Positions 25,249 to 33,496 of a stretch of 55,436 nucleotides of DNA are shown piece after piece. This DNA comes from Bryobacterales bacterium (GTDB lineage Bacteria; Acidobacteriota; Terriglobia; Bryobacterales; Bryobacteraceae). The translations under genes were made by a program, and so were the position numbers. A model generated the notes under the pieces. The model saw nothing but the letters and a program-made list of their open reading frames with translations. It was not told the origin of the DNA and searched no databases. The stretch spans positions 1 through 55,436 of the forward strand of contig JAEUQE010000025.1 in assembly GCA_016789785.1 (NCBI GenBank), in the 5' to 3' direction. Within the stretch, counting starts at the first letter, position 1, and each line of letters opens with the position of its first letter.

Positions 25249-26556
25249 ATGTCCAAAGACGTTAAGCCAAAACAGAGAATCGGGCAGGCGAAGTCTGCGC
25301 GCCGCAGGATCATCACGTGGGCGGTTCTGCTGATTGGAGGCGCGGGCGGCGGGTATGCGGCCTATCACCGCTATCAGCAGAACGCGACGAAGGTCGAGGT
25401 GCCGGTGGTGAAAGTGCGCAAGGCCGAGTTCATCATCAGCGTCAAGACGCGGGGCGAGATTCGCAGCGTGCGTTCGGAGATTCTTGCGGCCCCCCAGGTT
25501 CCCGAAGTGCGGATTGTGAAACTTGCCGAGTCCGGGAAGCTGGTGAAGAAGGGCGACGTGATTGTCGAGTTCGACGCGGCTTCGCAAGAGCAACAGTTGC
25601 TCGAGCGCTCGACCAGTGTGCGCACTGTGGACAGCGAAATCGTCCAGACGAAGGCGTCGCATCGAATTACCGACGAAATGGACGGCATGAATCTGATGAC
25701 CGCCGAGTACAACGTGCAGCGGTCCAAGCTGGAGGCGAGCAAGGCCGAGGTGGTGAGCGAGATCGAAGGCGCGAAGAACCGGATTGATGTCGGGATTTCC
25801 GAAGGTGAACTGGGCCAGGTGAAGACGACGATCAAGGCTCATGAGGTGGCGCAGAACGCCGATCTCGAAAGGCTGCAGCAGAAGAGGGATAAGACGGTTC
25901 GCGACATGGAGCGGGCTCGCAGCTATCTCTCGAAGATGGTTTTGCGGGCGCCTAATGACGGGTTGGTGAACCTGCTGCCGAACTTCCGCAGCCAGGGCTC
26001 GTTTGGCTCTTCGCCACCGGCCTTCAAGGAAGGCGACCGTGCCTGGACGGGTGCCGCGATCGCGGAGATTCCGGACCTTTCGCAGATGCGCATCGAGTTG
26101 AAACTGGATGAGGTCGATCGCGGCCGGCTCCAGCTGGGCCAGCAGCTTCGCATCAGTGTGGATGCGATTCCGGACAAAGAGTTTCTTGCGGAGTTGGACT
26201 GGATCAGCCCGATTGCCACAGTGGCGTATCGCGGGATGGGACTTTCCGAGAAGAGCTTCCCGGCGCGCGCGACGCTGAAGAATTTGGATCCGCGTTTGCG
26301 GCCTGGGATGAGCGCCTCGGCGGAGGTGGTGATCGAGAGCCAGTTGCAATCGCTGCTGATCCCGATTCGCGCCAGTTTCATGCACCAGGGCAAGCCCGCG
26401 GTCTACGTGCAGCGCGGGCAGGAGTTCCAGATCCGTCCGATTGAGGTTGGTAAGCGCAACGATACCGATATTGTGGTGGTGGGAGGCGTGAAAGAGGGCG
26501 AGATGATCGCGCTTGAGAATCCCACCGAAGCCGCCAAACGCGCCCGAAAACTATAG
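25249..26556 (+). CDS. HlyD/MacA-like periplasmic adaptor (adaptor 2)
   Basis: A 435-residue membrane-fusion protein without low-complexity sequence. One membrane helix spans about 22-40. The lipoyl halves are SGKLVKKGDVIVEFD and VLRAPNDGLVNLLPNF, separated by a coiled-coil hairpin of about 120 residues. The beta-barrel includes MRIELKLDEVDRGRLQLGQ, and a membrane-proximal domain ends the protein. AAAGGA precedes the ATG. It lies 79 bases after adaptor 1. It could form mixed hexamers with its neighbours. Confidence 0.9.
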   Translation: MSKDVKPKQRIGQAKSARRRIITWAVLLIGGAGGGYAAYHRYQQNATKVEVPVVKVRKAEFIISVKTRGEIRSVRSEILAAPQVPEVRIVKLAESGKLVKKGDVIVEFDAASQEQQLLERSTSVRTVDSEIVQTKASHRITDEMDGMNLMTAEYNVQRSKLEASKAEVVSEIEGAKNRIDVGISEGELGQVKTTIKAHEVAQNADLERLQQKRDKTVRDMERARSYLSKMVLRAPNDGLVNLLPNFRSQGSFGSSPPAFKEGDRAWTGAAIAEIPDLSQMRIELKLDEVDRGRLQLGQQLRISVDAIPDKEFLAELDWISPIATVAYRGMGLSEKSFPARATLKNLDPRLRPGMSASAEVVIESQLQSLLIPIRASFMHQGKPAVYVQRGQEFQIRPIEVGKRNDTDIVVVGGVKEGEMIALENPTEAAKRARKL

Positions 26557-26593
26557 AGTTCGCTGTTTGTATTTGTAAGTTGGGACCGAATTC

Positions 26594-28729
26594 ATGAAGA
26601 AGCTTCTCATCCGGTTAGTTCTCCTGGCGATTGTGGCTGGAGGCGCGTGGTATGCGTACCGCTACTTCCAGTCGCTTCCACAGCGTCAACAGCAGATCGC
26701 CAGTGCGCGTGTCCGAAAGGGCGACGTGGTGGTTCGCACATACTCTCGCGGTGAGTTGCGGGCGGTACGCTCCGTTACCTTGAATGCGCCGAATCTTTTC
26801 GGGACAGTGCAGGTGACGAAAATGGCCGCTCTCGGATCGCTGGCGCGGGAGAAGGACCTTGTGATTGAGTTTGACGACTCCGAATTGCTGTCGCGGCTGG
26901 AGGAGAAGCAGTTGGAACTCGATCAGGTGGATGAACAGATCAAGAAGGCGCGTGCCGATCTGAACATCCGCAACAATCAGGATCAGGTGCAGTTGCTCAA
27001 CTCGCGGTACTCGGTGCGGCGGGCGGAACTGGAAGTGAAGCGCAACGAGCTTCTGTCCGAGATTGATGCCAAGAGGAACCTCCTGAATCTGGAGGAGGCC
27101 CGGCGCCGGTTGAAGCAGTTGGAGAGCGACATCAAGTCCCGGTTGGAGCAGGCCGAAGCGGAACTCGCGGTGTTGCAGGAGCGCAAGAACAAGGCTGTTC
27201 TCGAAATGCAGCGGGAGCGCCAGCGTTTGATGCAGGTGAAACTGCTTTCGCCGATTTCCGGTCTGGTGGCGGTGCGGCAGAACCGGTCGTCAGGGTTTTT
27301 CGTGCCCGGTATGCAGATTCCGGATATTCGCGAAGGCGATCAGGTGCAACCCGGGATGCCGGTGGCCGATGTTCTGGATCTGTCCGAGTTGGAAGTGATC
27401 AGCCGTGTGGGCGAGTTGGACCGCGCGAATCTGCAGGATGGGCAGGACGTGGTGATCCGCCTGGATGCCATCTCCGAGAAGCCGCTGCACGGCAAGATCA
27501 AAGCCATGAGCGGCACGGCAAGCGCGAGTGTTTTTTCGAGCGATCCCGCCAAGAAGTTCGATGTGATTTTCTCCGTCGATATGAAGGAGCTGTTGAGCGC
27601 GCTCGGGGCGACACCGGCGCAGATTGAAAAGGTCCTCGCCACTGCGGAGGCGAATCGTAAGAAGCCCGTGGCGACTTCGTCGTTCGCGTTTGGCGGCGGC
27701 ATGGGCGGCATGGGCGGCGGCGCCATGATGATGGCCGGCGGCGGTGGAATGCCGGGTGGTGGTGCGATGGGCGGCGGTATGGCTGGCGCCGGCGGCATGG
27801 GCGGTGCGATGGCCGCGATGGGTGGCGGCGCAGGCGGTGGCGCACCCCGGATGGGCTTCACAATGGGGCCTGGCGGCGCGGGCGGAGGTGGCGGAGCGGC
27901 GGGTGCCGCAGGTGCCGCAGGCGGGATGTCCGATGAGATGCGCACGAAGATGCGCGACGCTTTCCGGAAAGCGTCCGGCGGCAAGAGCCCCACCGAGATG
28001 ACCGAGGAAGAGCGCGCCGAGTTCCAGAAGAAACTTCAGGCGGAGATGGCCAAGGCTGGTGTTCAGTTGCCGGCAGGCATGTCGGGTGCGTTTGGCGGCC
28101 GGCGGCAGGGTGGCGCAGAAGGTGGCCAGCGTGCCGAGGGTGGTCAGCGTGGCGAAGGTGCCCAGCGCGGTGAGGGACGCCGCGGCGGCGAACAGGCGGC
28201 TGGCGGTCAGAGTGGTCCTGGCGGTGCGGCCGGCGCGGGCCAGGGCGGTGAAGGCGGTGGCGGCCGGCGCCGTGGTGGCCAGGGCGGACCCGGAGGCGCT
28301 GGCGGATTTCCCGCAGGCTTCGGCATGGGCGGTGGCTCGCAATTCACACAGCAAGAGATGGACAACGCCAAGCTTCCCCCTCCTCCCGAAGAAGACTCGC
28401 AGATCGATGTACTTCTGCGGCCGGGAATGCTGGCGGATGTCGAAATCATCGTGGAGAAAATCCCGAACGCGATCCATGTTCCGACGCAGGCGCTGTTTGA
28501 GCGCGACAACAAGCCATTTGTCTACTTACGGCAGAAGGACCAGTGGGTGGAGCGTCCAGTGAAGATCGGCAAGCGCACGGAGTCGACCGTGGTGCTGATG
28601 GAAGGCGTGAACCCAGGGGATCTGGTGGCGATGGCTGATCCGTTCGCCAAGCCTGGCGACAAGAAAAAGAAATCGGAATCGAAGGGCGGCGCCATGGGCG
28701 CGATGCCGGTTGGCGGAGGTGCGAAGTAG
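26594..28729 (+). CDS. HlyD/MacA-like periplasmic adaptor with Gly-rich insertion (adaptor 3)
   Basis: A 711-residue membrane-fusion protein. The membrane helix is at about 5-22 and the coiled coil at about 100-210. The second lipoyl half is KLLSPISGLVAVR. The beta-barrel starts at LEVISRVGELDRANLQDGQ. From about residue 365 to 580 a Gly/Met/Ala-rich stretch interrupts the domain, broken by a charged helix (TEMTEEERAEFQKKLQAEM). The fold then resumes with RPGMLADVEIIVEKIPNAIH. The gene ends one base before the MacB-like permease ATG, with GGAGG inside the adaptor end as RBS, so the two are tightly coupled. Confidence 0.88.
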   Translation: MKKLLIRLVLLAIVAGGAWYAYRYFQSLPQRQQQIASARVRKGDVVVRTYSRGELRAVRSVTLNAPNLFGTVQVTKMAALGSLAREKDLVIEFDDSELLSRLEEKQLELDQVDEQIKKARADLNIRNNQDQVQLLNSRYSVRRAELEVKRNELLSEIDAKRNLLNLEEARRRLKQLESDIKSRLEQAEAELAVLQERKNKAVLEMQRERQRLMQVKLLSPISGLVAVRQNRSSGFFVPGMQIPDIREGDQVQPGMPVADVLDLSELEVISRVGELDRANLQDGQDVVIRLDAISEKPLHGKIKAMSGTASASVFSSDPAKKFDVIFSVDMKELLSALGATPAQIEKVLATAEANRKKPVATSSFAFGGGMGGMGGGAMMMAGGGGMPGGGAMGGGMAGAGGMGGAMAAMGGGAGGGAPRMGFTMGPGGAGGGGGAAGAAGAAGGMSDEMRTKMRDAFRKASGGKSPTEMTEEERAEFQKKLQAEMAKAGVQLPAGMSGAFGGRRQGGAEGGQRAEGGQRGEGAQRGEGRRGGEQAAGGQSGPGGAAGAGQGGEGGGGRRRGGQGGPGGAGGFPAGFGMGGGSQFTQQEMDNAKLPPPPEEDSQIDVLLRPGMLADVEIIVEKIPNAIHVPTQALFERDNKPFVYLRQKDQWVERPVKIGKRTESTVVLMEGVNPGDLVAMADPFAKPGDKKKKSESKGGAMGAMPVGGGAK

Positions 28730-29980
28730 ATGTTCTCCGGAATGCTTCCCGAAATCTACATGGGGCTATCGAGCCTACTGGTGCACAAGCTGCGAAGCTT
28801 GCTCACGATGCTCGGTATGATCTTCGGCGTGGGCGCTGTGGTCGCGATGCTCGCGATCACCGCCGGTGTCGAGAAGGAGATGATCAGTTACATTGATCTA
28901 CTCGGCGTCAATAACATCATTATCGAAGCCAAGGAAGCCGTGGACCGCAATGAGTTGCAGGCGCGGCGGCAGATTTCTCCCGGGCTGACGTTCCGCGATT
29001 TTCGCGCCATTTCGGAGAACGTACAGGGGTTGGATGCGCTGACCCCGAGGAAGCGGTTCAAGCCCTCAAAGGTGCTGCCGAAGACCGCGCAGGAGCCGCC
29101 TTTGTTGATCGGTGTGGAGTCGAACTATCTGCAAATCAACAGTTTGAAGGTGGTGGAAGGCCGGTTTTTCAACGATGAAGACAACGCGAAGTCGGCGCCG
29201 GTGTGCGTGCTTGGCGAAAGCGCGAAAGTGAACTTACTCGGCTACGACAACGCGGTAGGCAAGTATGTGAAGGTCAACGAAATCTGGCTTCAGGTGGTTG
29301 GAGTTCTGGCGCAGCAGGCGACGGCGGACTCCGAGGTTGAGGGTTTGGAGGTTGTCAACCGGAATAACCTTGTCATTGCGCCGCTGAATACGGTGATGCG
29401 GCGTTTCGAGGACAACAACAGCTACCTGAAGGATGAGATCGACGGCATCTATATCAAAGTCAAGAGCGACACGGACTCGGTGGAGACGGCGAATGTGGTG
29501 AGCGCGATTCTGGCCGCGACGCACAAGGACGCCGGCGACTTCACGGTGACGGTGCCGGCGGGACTGCTGGAACAGCGGCGCCGGACGCAACAAATCTTCA
29601 GCATCGTCATGATCTGTATCGCAGGGATTTCGCTGCTGGTGGGTGGAATCGGAATCATGAACATCATGCTGGCGACGGTGCTGGAACGTACCCGCGAGAT
29701 CGGGATCCGGCGCGCGATCGGTGCACGGCAGGCGGACATTGTGCGTCAGTTTCTGACGGAAGCCGTGATGATTTCGATTCTCGGCGGGCTGATTGGAATT
29801 GCGTTTGGCTTCACGCTGTCACGTGTGATTGCGACGGCCGCCGGATGGTCGACGGTGGTAACCACCGGGTCGATTGCAGTGGCGTTTGGAGTTTCCGTGG
29901 GCATTGGGCTGCTGTTCGGGATTTACCCGGCCGTACAGGCCGCCAAACTGGACCCGATTGAGGCGATCCGGTACGAATAG
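28730..29980 (+). CDS. MacB-like ABC permease
   Basis: A 416-residue permease with an N-terminal membrane helix (about 20-45, preceded by LVHKLRSLLTMLGMIFGVGA), a periplasmic MacB core domain (about 50-280) and three C-terminal helices. LLVGGIGIMNIMLATVLERTREIGI is the canonical MacB signature, and DPIEAIRYE is the usual C-terminus. It lacks the fused ATPase of E. coli MacB and presumably uses the ATPase at 22525. It is the second permease of the locus. Confidence 0.92.
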   Translation: MFSGMLPEIYMGLSSLLVHKLRSLLTMLGMIFGVGAVVAMLAITAGVEKEMISYIDLLGVNNIIIEAKEAVDRNELQARRQISPGLTFRDFRAISENVQGLDALTPRKRFKPSKVLPKTAQEPPLLIGVESNYLQINSLKVVEGRFFNDEDNAKSAPVCVLGESAKVNLLGYDNAVGKYVKVNEIWLQVVGVLAQQATADSEVEGLEVVNRNNLVIAPLNTVMRRFEDNNSYLKDEIDGIYIKVKSDTDSVETANVVSAILAATHKDAGDFTVTVPAGLLEQRRRTQQIFSIVMICIAGISLLVGGIGIMNIMLATVLERTREIGIRRAIGARQADIVRQFLTEAVMISILGGLIGIAFGFTLSRVIATAAGWSTVVTTGSIAVAFGVSVGIGLLFGIYPAVQAAKLDPIEAIRYE

Positions 29981-30019
29981 CTTGTCTGGAATTGATAGCT
30001 TGTTAGAGGACTAATACGA

Positions 30020-31672
30020 ATGCGTGTAACGCTCGCGTGCACTTTGTTTCTTGGTGCACTTTCCTTATTCGGTCAACAGGCCCTGGTGGAGGCGCCTCGC
30101 TTTCCCCAATCCAGCTATTTTGAGCAGGTGCTGAATCCTCGCGTTCCCCGGGTGGAACTGCGGGATCCGGTTCGCCTTCACGAATTCGTGGTGAATGGCA
30201 AGCTGGAGTTGTCGCTGAAGAACTACGTGGAGTTAGTGCTGGCGAATAATACGGATATCGAGATCCAACGGCTGGCCGTGGAAATCCCCAAGAATCAGAC
30301 TCTGCGGGCGGCGGGCATCTTTGATCCGCAGTTCCAGGGCCGGTTTGCAGCCACGAGGTCGAATTCGCAGACCATTGACGTGTTGGCCGGAGCGGCCACG
30401 TTGAGCCAACTGAATCAGCCGTGGAACTTCAACTATGTGCAGACCCTTTCCACCGGTACTCAGATTCAGGCGGGTTTCAATGGTGCGAAACTCTCCACGA
30501 ATAACCAGTTCCAGACGTTCAACCCATCTTTCACGACTAACATGGCGCTGAGCTTCACTCAGCCCTTGTTGCGCGGAAGAGGAAGCGAGATCACGAAACT
30601 CCCGGTCAGCATCGCGCGGAGCCGCGTCCGTCAGACCCAGTACAACGTCCAGGATCAGATTCTGCGTTTATTGGTGCAGGCGGAAACGACGTATTGGAAT
30701 GTGATCGAGGCGCGTGAGAACCTACGGGTTCAGGAGCAGGCGCTGGCACTGAACGATGCTGCCTTGAAACGGGCGCAACGCGAACTGGAACTGGGCGCGA
30801 CGTCGCCACTCGAGATCTTTCAACCGCAGGCGCAATACGCAAACGCCGAAATCTTTGTCACCCAGGCCCGGTACCGGCTGGCTCAGGTCGAGGATGGGTT
30901 GCGGCGCCAGATTGCCGCTGACCTGGATCCGGAGATCCGCAGGCTTCCGATCGTGCTTACGGAGCCTGTAACCGCGCCGCCCAACGGCGACGAAATCGAC
31001 AAGGAGTCCACGGTTCAGAAGGCGATGAATTTGCGTCCGGACTTGAAAGCCGCGATGCAACTCCTCGACATCGACGAACTCAACTTGAAGGGAGCACGGA
31101 ACGGGCTGCTTCCCCAACTCGCACTGGGCGGTGGGTATACGTCGACGGGCCGTGGCGGTGTGTTCTTTCCGCGCACGAATTTCGGCGGGGTTCAGCAAGT
31201 GCTTGCGCCAGTTCCCGGCGGGCTCGGCGACGCGTTCAACCAGTTATTCAATTTCGGATTCCCTATCTACAATTTCAGCCTGACGCTGAACCTTCCACTT
31301 CGTGACCGGCGCGCGGCTGCCGACTATGCGGATGCCAACATACAGCGCAAGCGGGATATGCTGCAGCTTCGCACGACCGAGCAACAGATCCGGTTGGAAG
31401 TACTGAACGCGATTAATCAAGTGGAATTGAGTAAGGCGAGCCTGAAGCTGGCTCAAATTGCGCGCGATCTGGCTCAGAAGCGGGTGGAAGCTGAGCAGAA
31501 GAAGTATGAACTCGGCACGACTGTGATCTTCTTTGTTCTCGCGGCGCAGAGTGACTTGACCACGGCGGAGGCGGCGCTTGTGACGCAGACGGTCGGTTAC
31601 CGGCGAAATCTGCTGACGCTGCTGCAGCGTACAGGTGAGTTGCTTCAGGAGCGCGGCGTCGTACTGCCGTAG
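30020..31672 (+). CDS. TolC-family outer-membrane efflux protein
   Basis: A 550-residue outer-membrane channel. A signal peptide ends at LFGQQ (about 20). Two OEP repeats follow: the first has LSLKNYVELVLANNTDIEI and long coiled-coil helices, the second NLRPDLKAAMQLLDIDELNLKGARN through the C-terminus. The beta-barrel strand pairs are visible as AGFNGAKLSTNNQFQTFNP and the FNFGFPIYNFSLTLNLPL region. AGAGGA precedes the ATG. As the last gene of the locus it supplies the exit duct for the adaptors upstream. Confidence 0.92.
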   Translation: MRVTLACTLFLGALSLFGQQALVEAPRFPQSSYFEQVLNPRVPRVELRDPVRLHEFVVNGKLELSLKNYVELVLANNTDIEIQRLAVEIPKNQTLRAAGIFDPQFQGRFAATRSNSQTIDVLAGAATLSQLNQPWNFNYVQTLSTGTQIQAGFNGAKLSTNNQFQTFNPSFTTNMALSFTQPLLRGRGSEITKLPVSIARSRVRQTQYNVQDQILRLLVQAETTYWNVIEARENLRVQEQALALNDAALKRAQRELELGATSPLEIFQPQAQYANAEIFVTQARYRLAQVEDGLRRQIAADLDPEIRRLPIVLTEPVTAPPNGDEIDKESTVQKAMNLRPDLKAAMQLLDIDELNLKGARNGLLPQLALGGGYTSTGRGGVFFPRTNFGGVQQVLAPVPGGLGDAFNQLFNFGFPIYNFSLTLNLPLRDRRAAADYADANIQRKRDMLQLRTTEQQIRLEVLNAINQVELSKASLKLAQIARDLAQKRVEAEQKKYELGTTVIFFVLAAQSDLTTAEAALVTQTVGYRRNLLTLLQRTGELLQERGVVLP

Positions 31673-31795
31673 GAGGGCGGACTGGCAGGTATCGCTGTGG
31701 AGGATTCAAGCCCCGTGGCGGCCAGCCCTGGAGACGAGAGATTAAAGAGTAGCAGAAGAACTGTCGATGTGATACACAGAATGTGGAGAGAGTGC

Positions 31796-32002
31796 ATGCC
31801 TGCTAGCGCCGCAAAACCTGCGAAAATCGACTCCTCACTGCCAACCGCCACTGAAGACGAGCCCTATGTGCCTATCCGGTTGGTGAAGCGATTGTCGTAC
31901 AGCCCCTCCGTTCCAGTCTCGGAAATCCGCAGGATCGTGAAGAAGGTCGTTTTGGAGCGTCGCGCCGCCGAGGCGGCAGCACAGACCAATGGGGTCAAGT
32001 AA
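31796..32002 (+). CDS. Small 68-residue protein overlapping a TIR-like gene
   Basis: GGAGAGAG lies 3-6 bases before the ATG. The first 25 residues are flexible and Ala/Ser-rich. The middle (PYVPIRLVKRLSYSPSVPVS) is basic, and the C-terminus is a charged helix (EIRRIVKKVVLERRAAEAAA). The gene overlaps the following ORF by 14 bases in another frame, so the two are translationally coupled. No family is recognised. A small partner or inhibitor of the next protein is a reasonable guess only. Confidence 0.6.
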   Translation: MPASAAKPAKIDSSLPTATEDEPYVPIRLVKRLSYSPSVPVSEIRRIVKKVVLERRAAEAAAQTNGVK

Positions 32003-32654
32003 CCGGAAAGTCTTCATCAACTGTCCGTTCGACCCAGCCTATCAACCGATTTTTCGTGCGATCTGCTTCACCATTCATGTGTGCGGCTTCGAGCCGAAGT
32101 GTGCACTTGAACGTATCGACTCCGGCGAATCCCGTCTGGACAAGATTTGTGAGTTAGTTCTCCAGAGTGACTTAGGAATCCACGATATCTCCCGTACGGA
32201 ACCTACCCCGGAGACCGGATTGCCCCGATTCAACATGCCATTTGAGCTTGGACTGTTCCTGGGAGCAAAGCGGTTCGGCCCGAGGAGACAGCGCGGAAAG
32301 CGCATCCTGGTGTTGGATCGCGAACCGTACCGGTATCAAAAGTTCCTTTCCGATCTTGCCGGGCAGGACATAGAGACGCACTCAGGGCGGCCAGAGGAGG
32401 CGATGCGGGTGATCCGGGCATGGCTGCAGAACGCCGCAGGGGAACAGGTGGTTGGGCCTGTATGGCTTGGCAGGTTCTGGTCCGAGTTTAACGCCGATCT
32501 GGAGAAACTGGCCTTCGAAAGAGGCTGTTCGCCGGAACAACTCTCCTTCGAAGACCTTAGCTATTTGATGAGAGAATGGCTTCGGCTGCGGAACGAAGCG
32601 AGTCCACAAATGGGACTTACTCTCGCACGAGCTTCGACGATCGATCCCCGGTAG
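31989..32654 (+). CDS. Putative TIR / nucleoside-deoxyribosyltransferase-like protein
   Basis: A 221-residue soluble protein. The first 130 residues follow the pattern of nucleotide-processing TIR/NDT-like folds: strand VFINCPFD (8-15), a helix, CGFEPKCALE, SDLGIHDISRT (60-70) and RFNMPFELGLFLGAKRFG (80-97). E86 sits where these families keep a catalytic glutamate. KRILVLDREPYRYQKFLSD completes the domain, and a helical C-terminal segment follows. The N-terminal pattern belongs to a widespread family of conserved hypotheticals. NAD or nucleotide cleavage is inferred from fold resemblance alone and has not been shown. Confidence 0.65.
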   Translation: MGSSNRKVFINCPFDPAYQPIFRAICFTIHVCGFEPKCALERIDSGESRLDKICELVLQSDLGIHDISRTEPTPETGLPRFNMPFELGLFLGAKRFGPRRQRGKRILVLDREPYRYQKFLSDLAGQDIETHSGRPEEAMRVIRAWLQNAAGEQVVGPVWLGRFWSEFNADLEKLAFERGCSPEQLSFEDLSYLMREWLRLRNEASPQMGLTLARASTIDPR

Positions 32655-32704
32655 ACCTCAAGCGCCTCGTAGTCCTCTTCTCATTCCGCCTTGGAACCAC
32701 GGAG

Positions 32705-33496
32705 CTACTTCTGTTCGGGCTTCGGGGCCTTCTCTTTTTCGATAAGCGCGACGATCTCATCGGGAAGCTTGAAGGTGTCCGGGTCGAGCTTGGGGTTAGT
32801 GGTCACGCTCTGCACCGTGACTTCCACCTTTTGACCCGCCACGGTCTGGGTCATCTTGTGGGGTACCTTCACGCCTTCGATTTCACGGTACTCGCTGACG
32901 CTGGTCACCATCGGGATCTCGCCCATCTGCGTCTTGAGCGTGAGCTTCATCTGCACCATGAGGCCGCTTTCCTTGTCATAGCAGGCAAGTTCGGGCCGGC
33001 CTTCGGAAGGTGTGAGGGTGAGGGCGTAGCACGGCTTGCCTTCCACGGCATCGACACCTGTGGTCTCCACTTTGGTATAGAGTGTGCGCCAGTGAATCGG
33101 GGCGTTCATGGTTGCCTGCCGGCGTGCTTGCGGCAGTTCGTCGCCCTTGCGAATGCGCGCTCCCTGTACGGCCGACTTCTCCCAATAGACCTGCCCATCG
33201 GAGCCGCCTTCGATCTTGCCGATGCCCGGAAACTCAGTGACAATGCGCTGTCTGTTGTCTCTGGCCGTGTGCGTGGTGAGCGATGCCTCAATGCCCTGCG
33301 CGGGCATCGACATCTTGGCCACGATGGTCTCGCTTGTGCGCGACTCGTAGGCCTTCCTTCCTCCTGTCACCTCAATGAAGCGCTCCAGAACGCTTTCGGC
33401 CGAGGGCAGCTTCTCGGGTTCTTTCTTCGCGTCCTTCTCGTCCTGGCCCCAGGCGGCGCAGGCCACAAGCATGAACACACTAAGCAGTTTTCGCAT
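32705..33496 (-). CDS. LolA-like / outer-membrane lipoprotein-sorting family protein
   Basis: A 263-residue exported protein with a signal peptide ending at AAWGQ (about 18). The mature part has the LolA/LolB-like open barrel pattern: SAESVLERFIEVTGG, GGSDGQVYWEKS, CYALTLTPSEGRPELACYDKESGL, and the final VTTNPKLDPDTFKLP. Such proteins carry lipoproteins or other hydrophobic ligands across the periplasm. The start is placed at 33496, where the signal peptide begins and the ORF overlaps the S41 protease gene by 17 bases. It is the last gene of the GntR-controlled operon. Confidence 0.8.
   Translation of the reverse strand: MRKLLSVFMLVACAAWGQDEKDAKKEPEKLPSAESVLERFIEVTGGRKAYESRTSETIVAKMSMPAQGIEASLTTHTARDNRQRIVTEFPGIGKIEGGSDGQVYWEKSAVQGARIRKGDELPQARRQATMNAPIHWRTLYTKVETTGVDAVEGKPCYALTLTPSEGRPELACYDKESGLMVQMKLTLKTQMGEIPMVTSVSEYREIEGVKVPHKMTQTVAGQKVEVTVQSVTTNPKLDPDTFKLPDEIVALIEKEKAPKPEQK

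Noticed and set aside
24048..26385. Two long minus-strand frames (422 and 486 codons)
   Set aside because: Both mirror adaptor genes 1 and 2; the proteins are His/Arg-rich without recognisable domains or RBS.
27690..28340. Possible tandem DNA repeat or CRISPR-like array
   Set aside because: The repetition follows Gly/Met codons with no fixed period or spacers; it is low-complexity coding sequence. No CRISPR array was seen in the window.
27290..28477. Minus-strand frame of 395 codons
   Set aside because: It lies antisense to the Gly-rich part of adaptor 3; repetitive Ala/His/Arg composition is a by-product of Gly codons.
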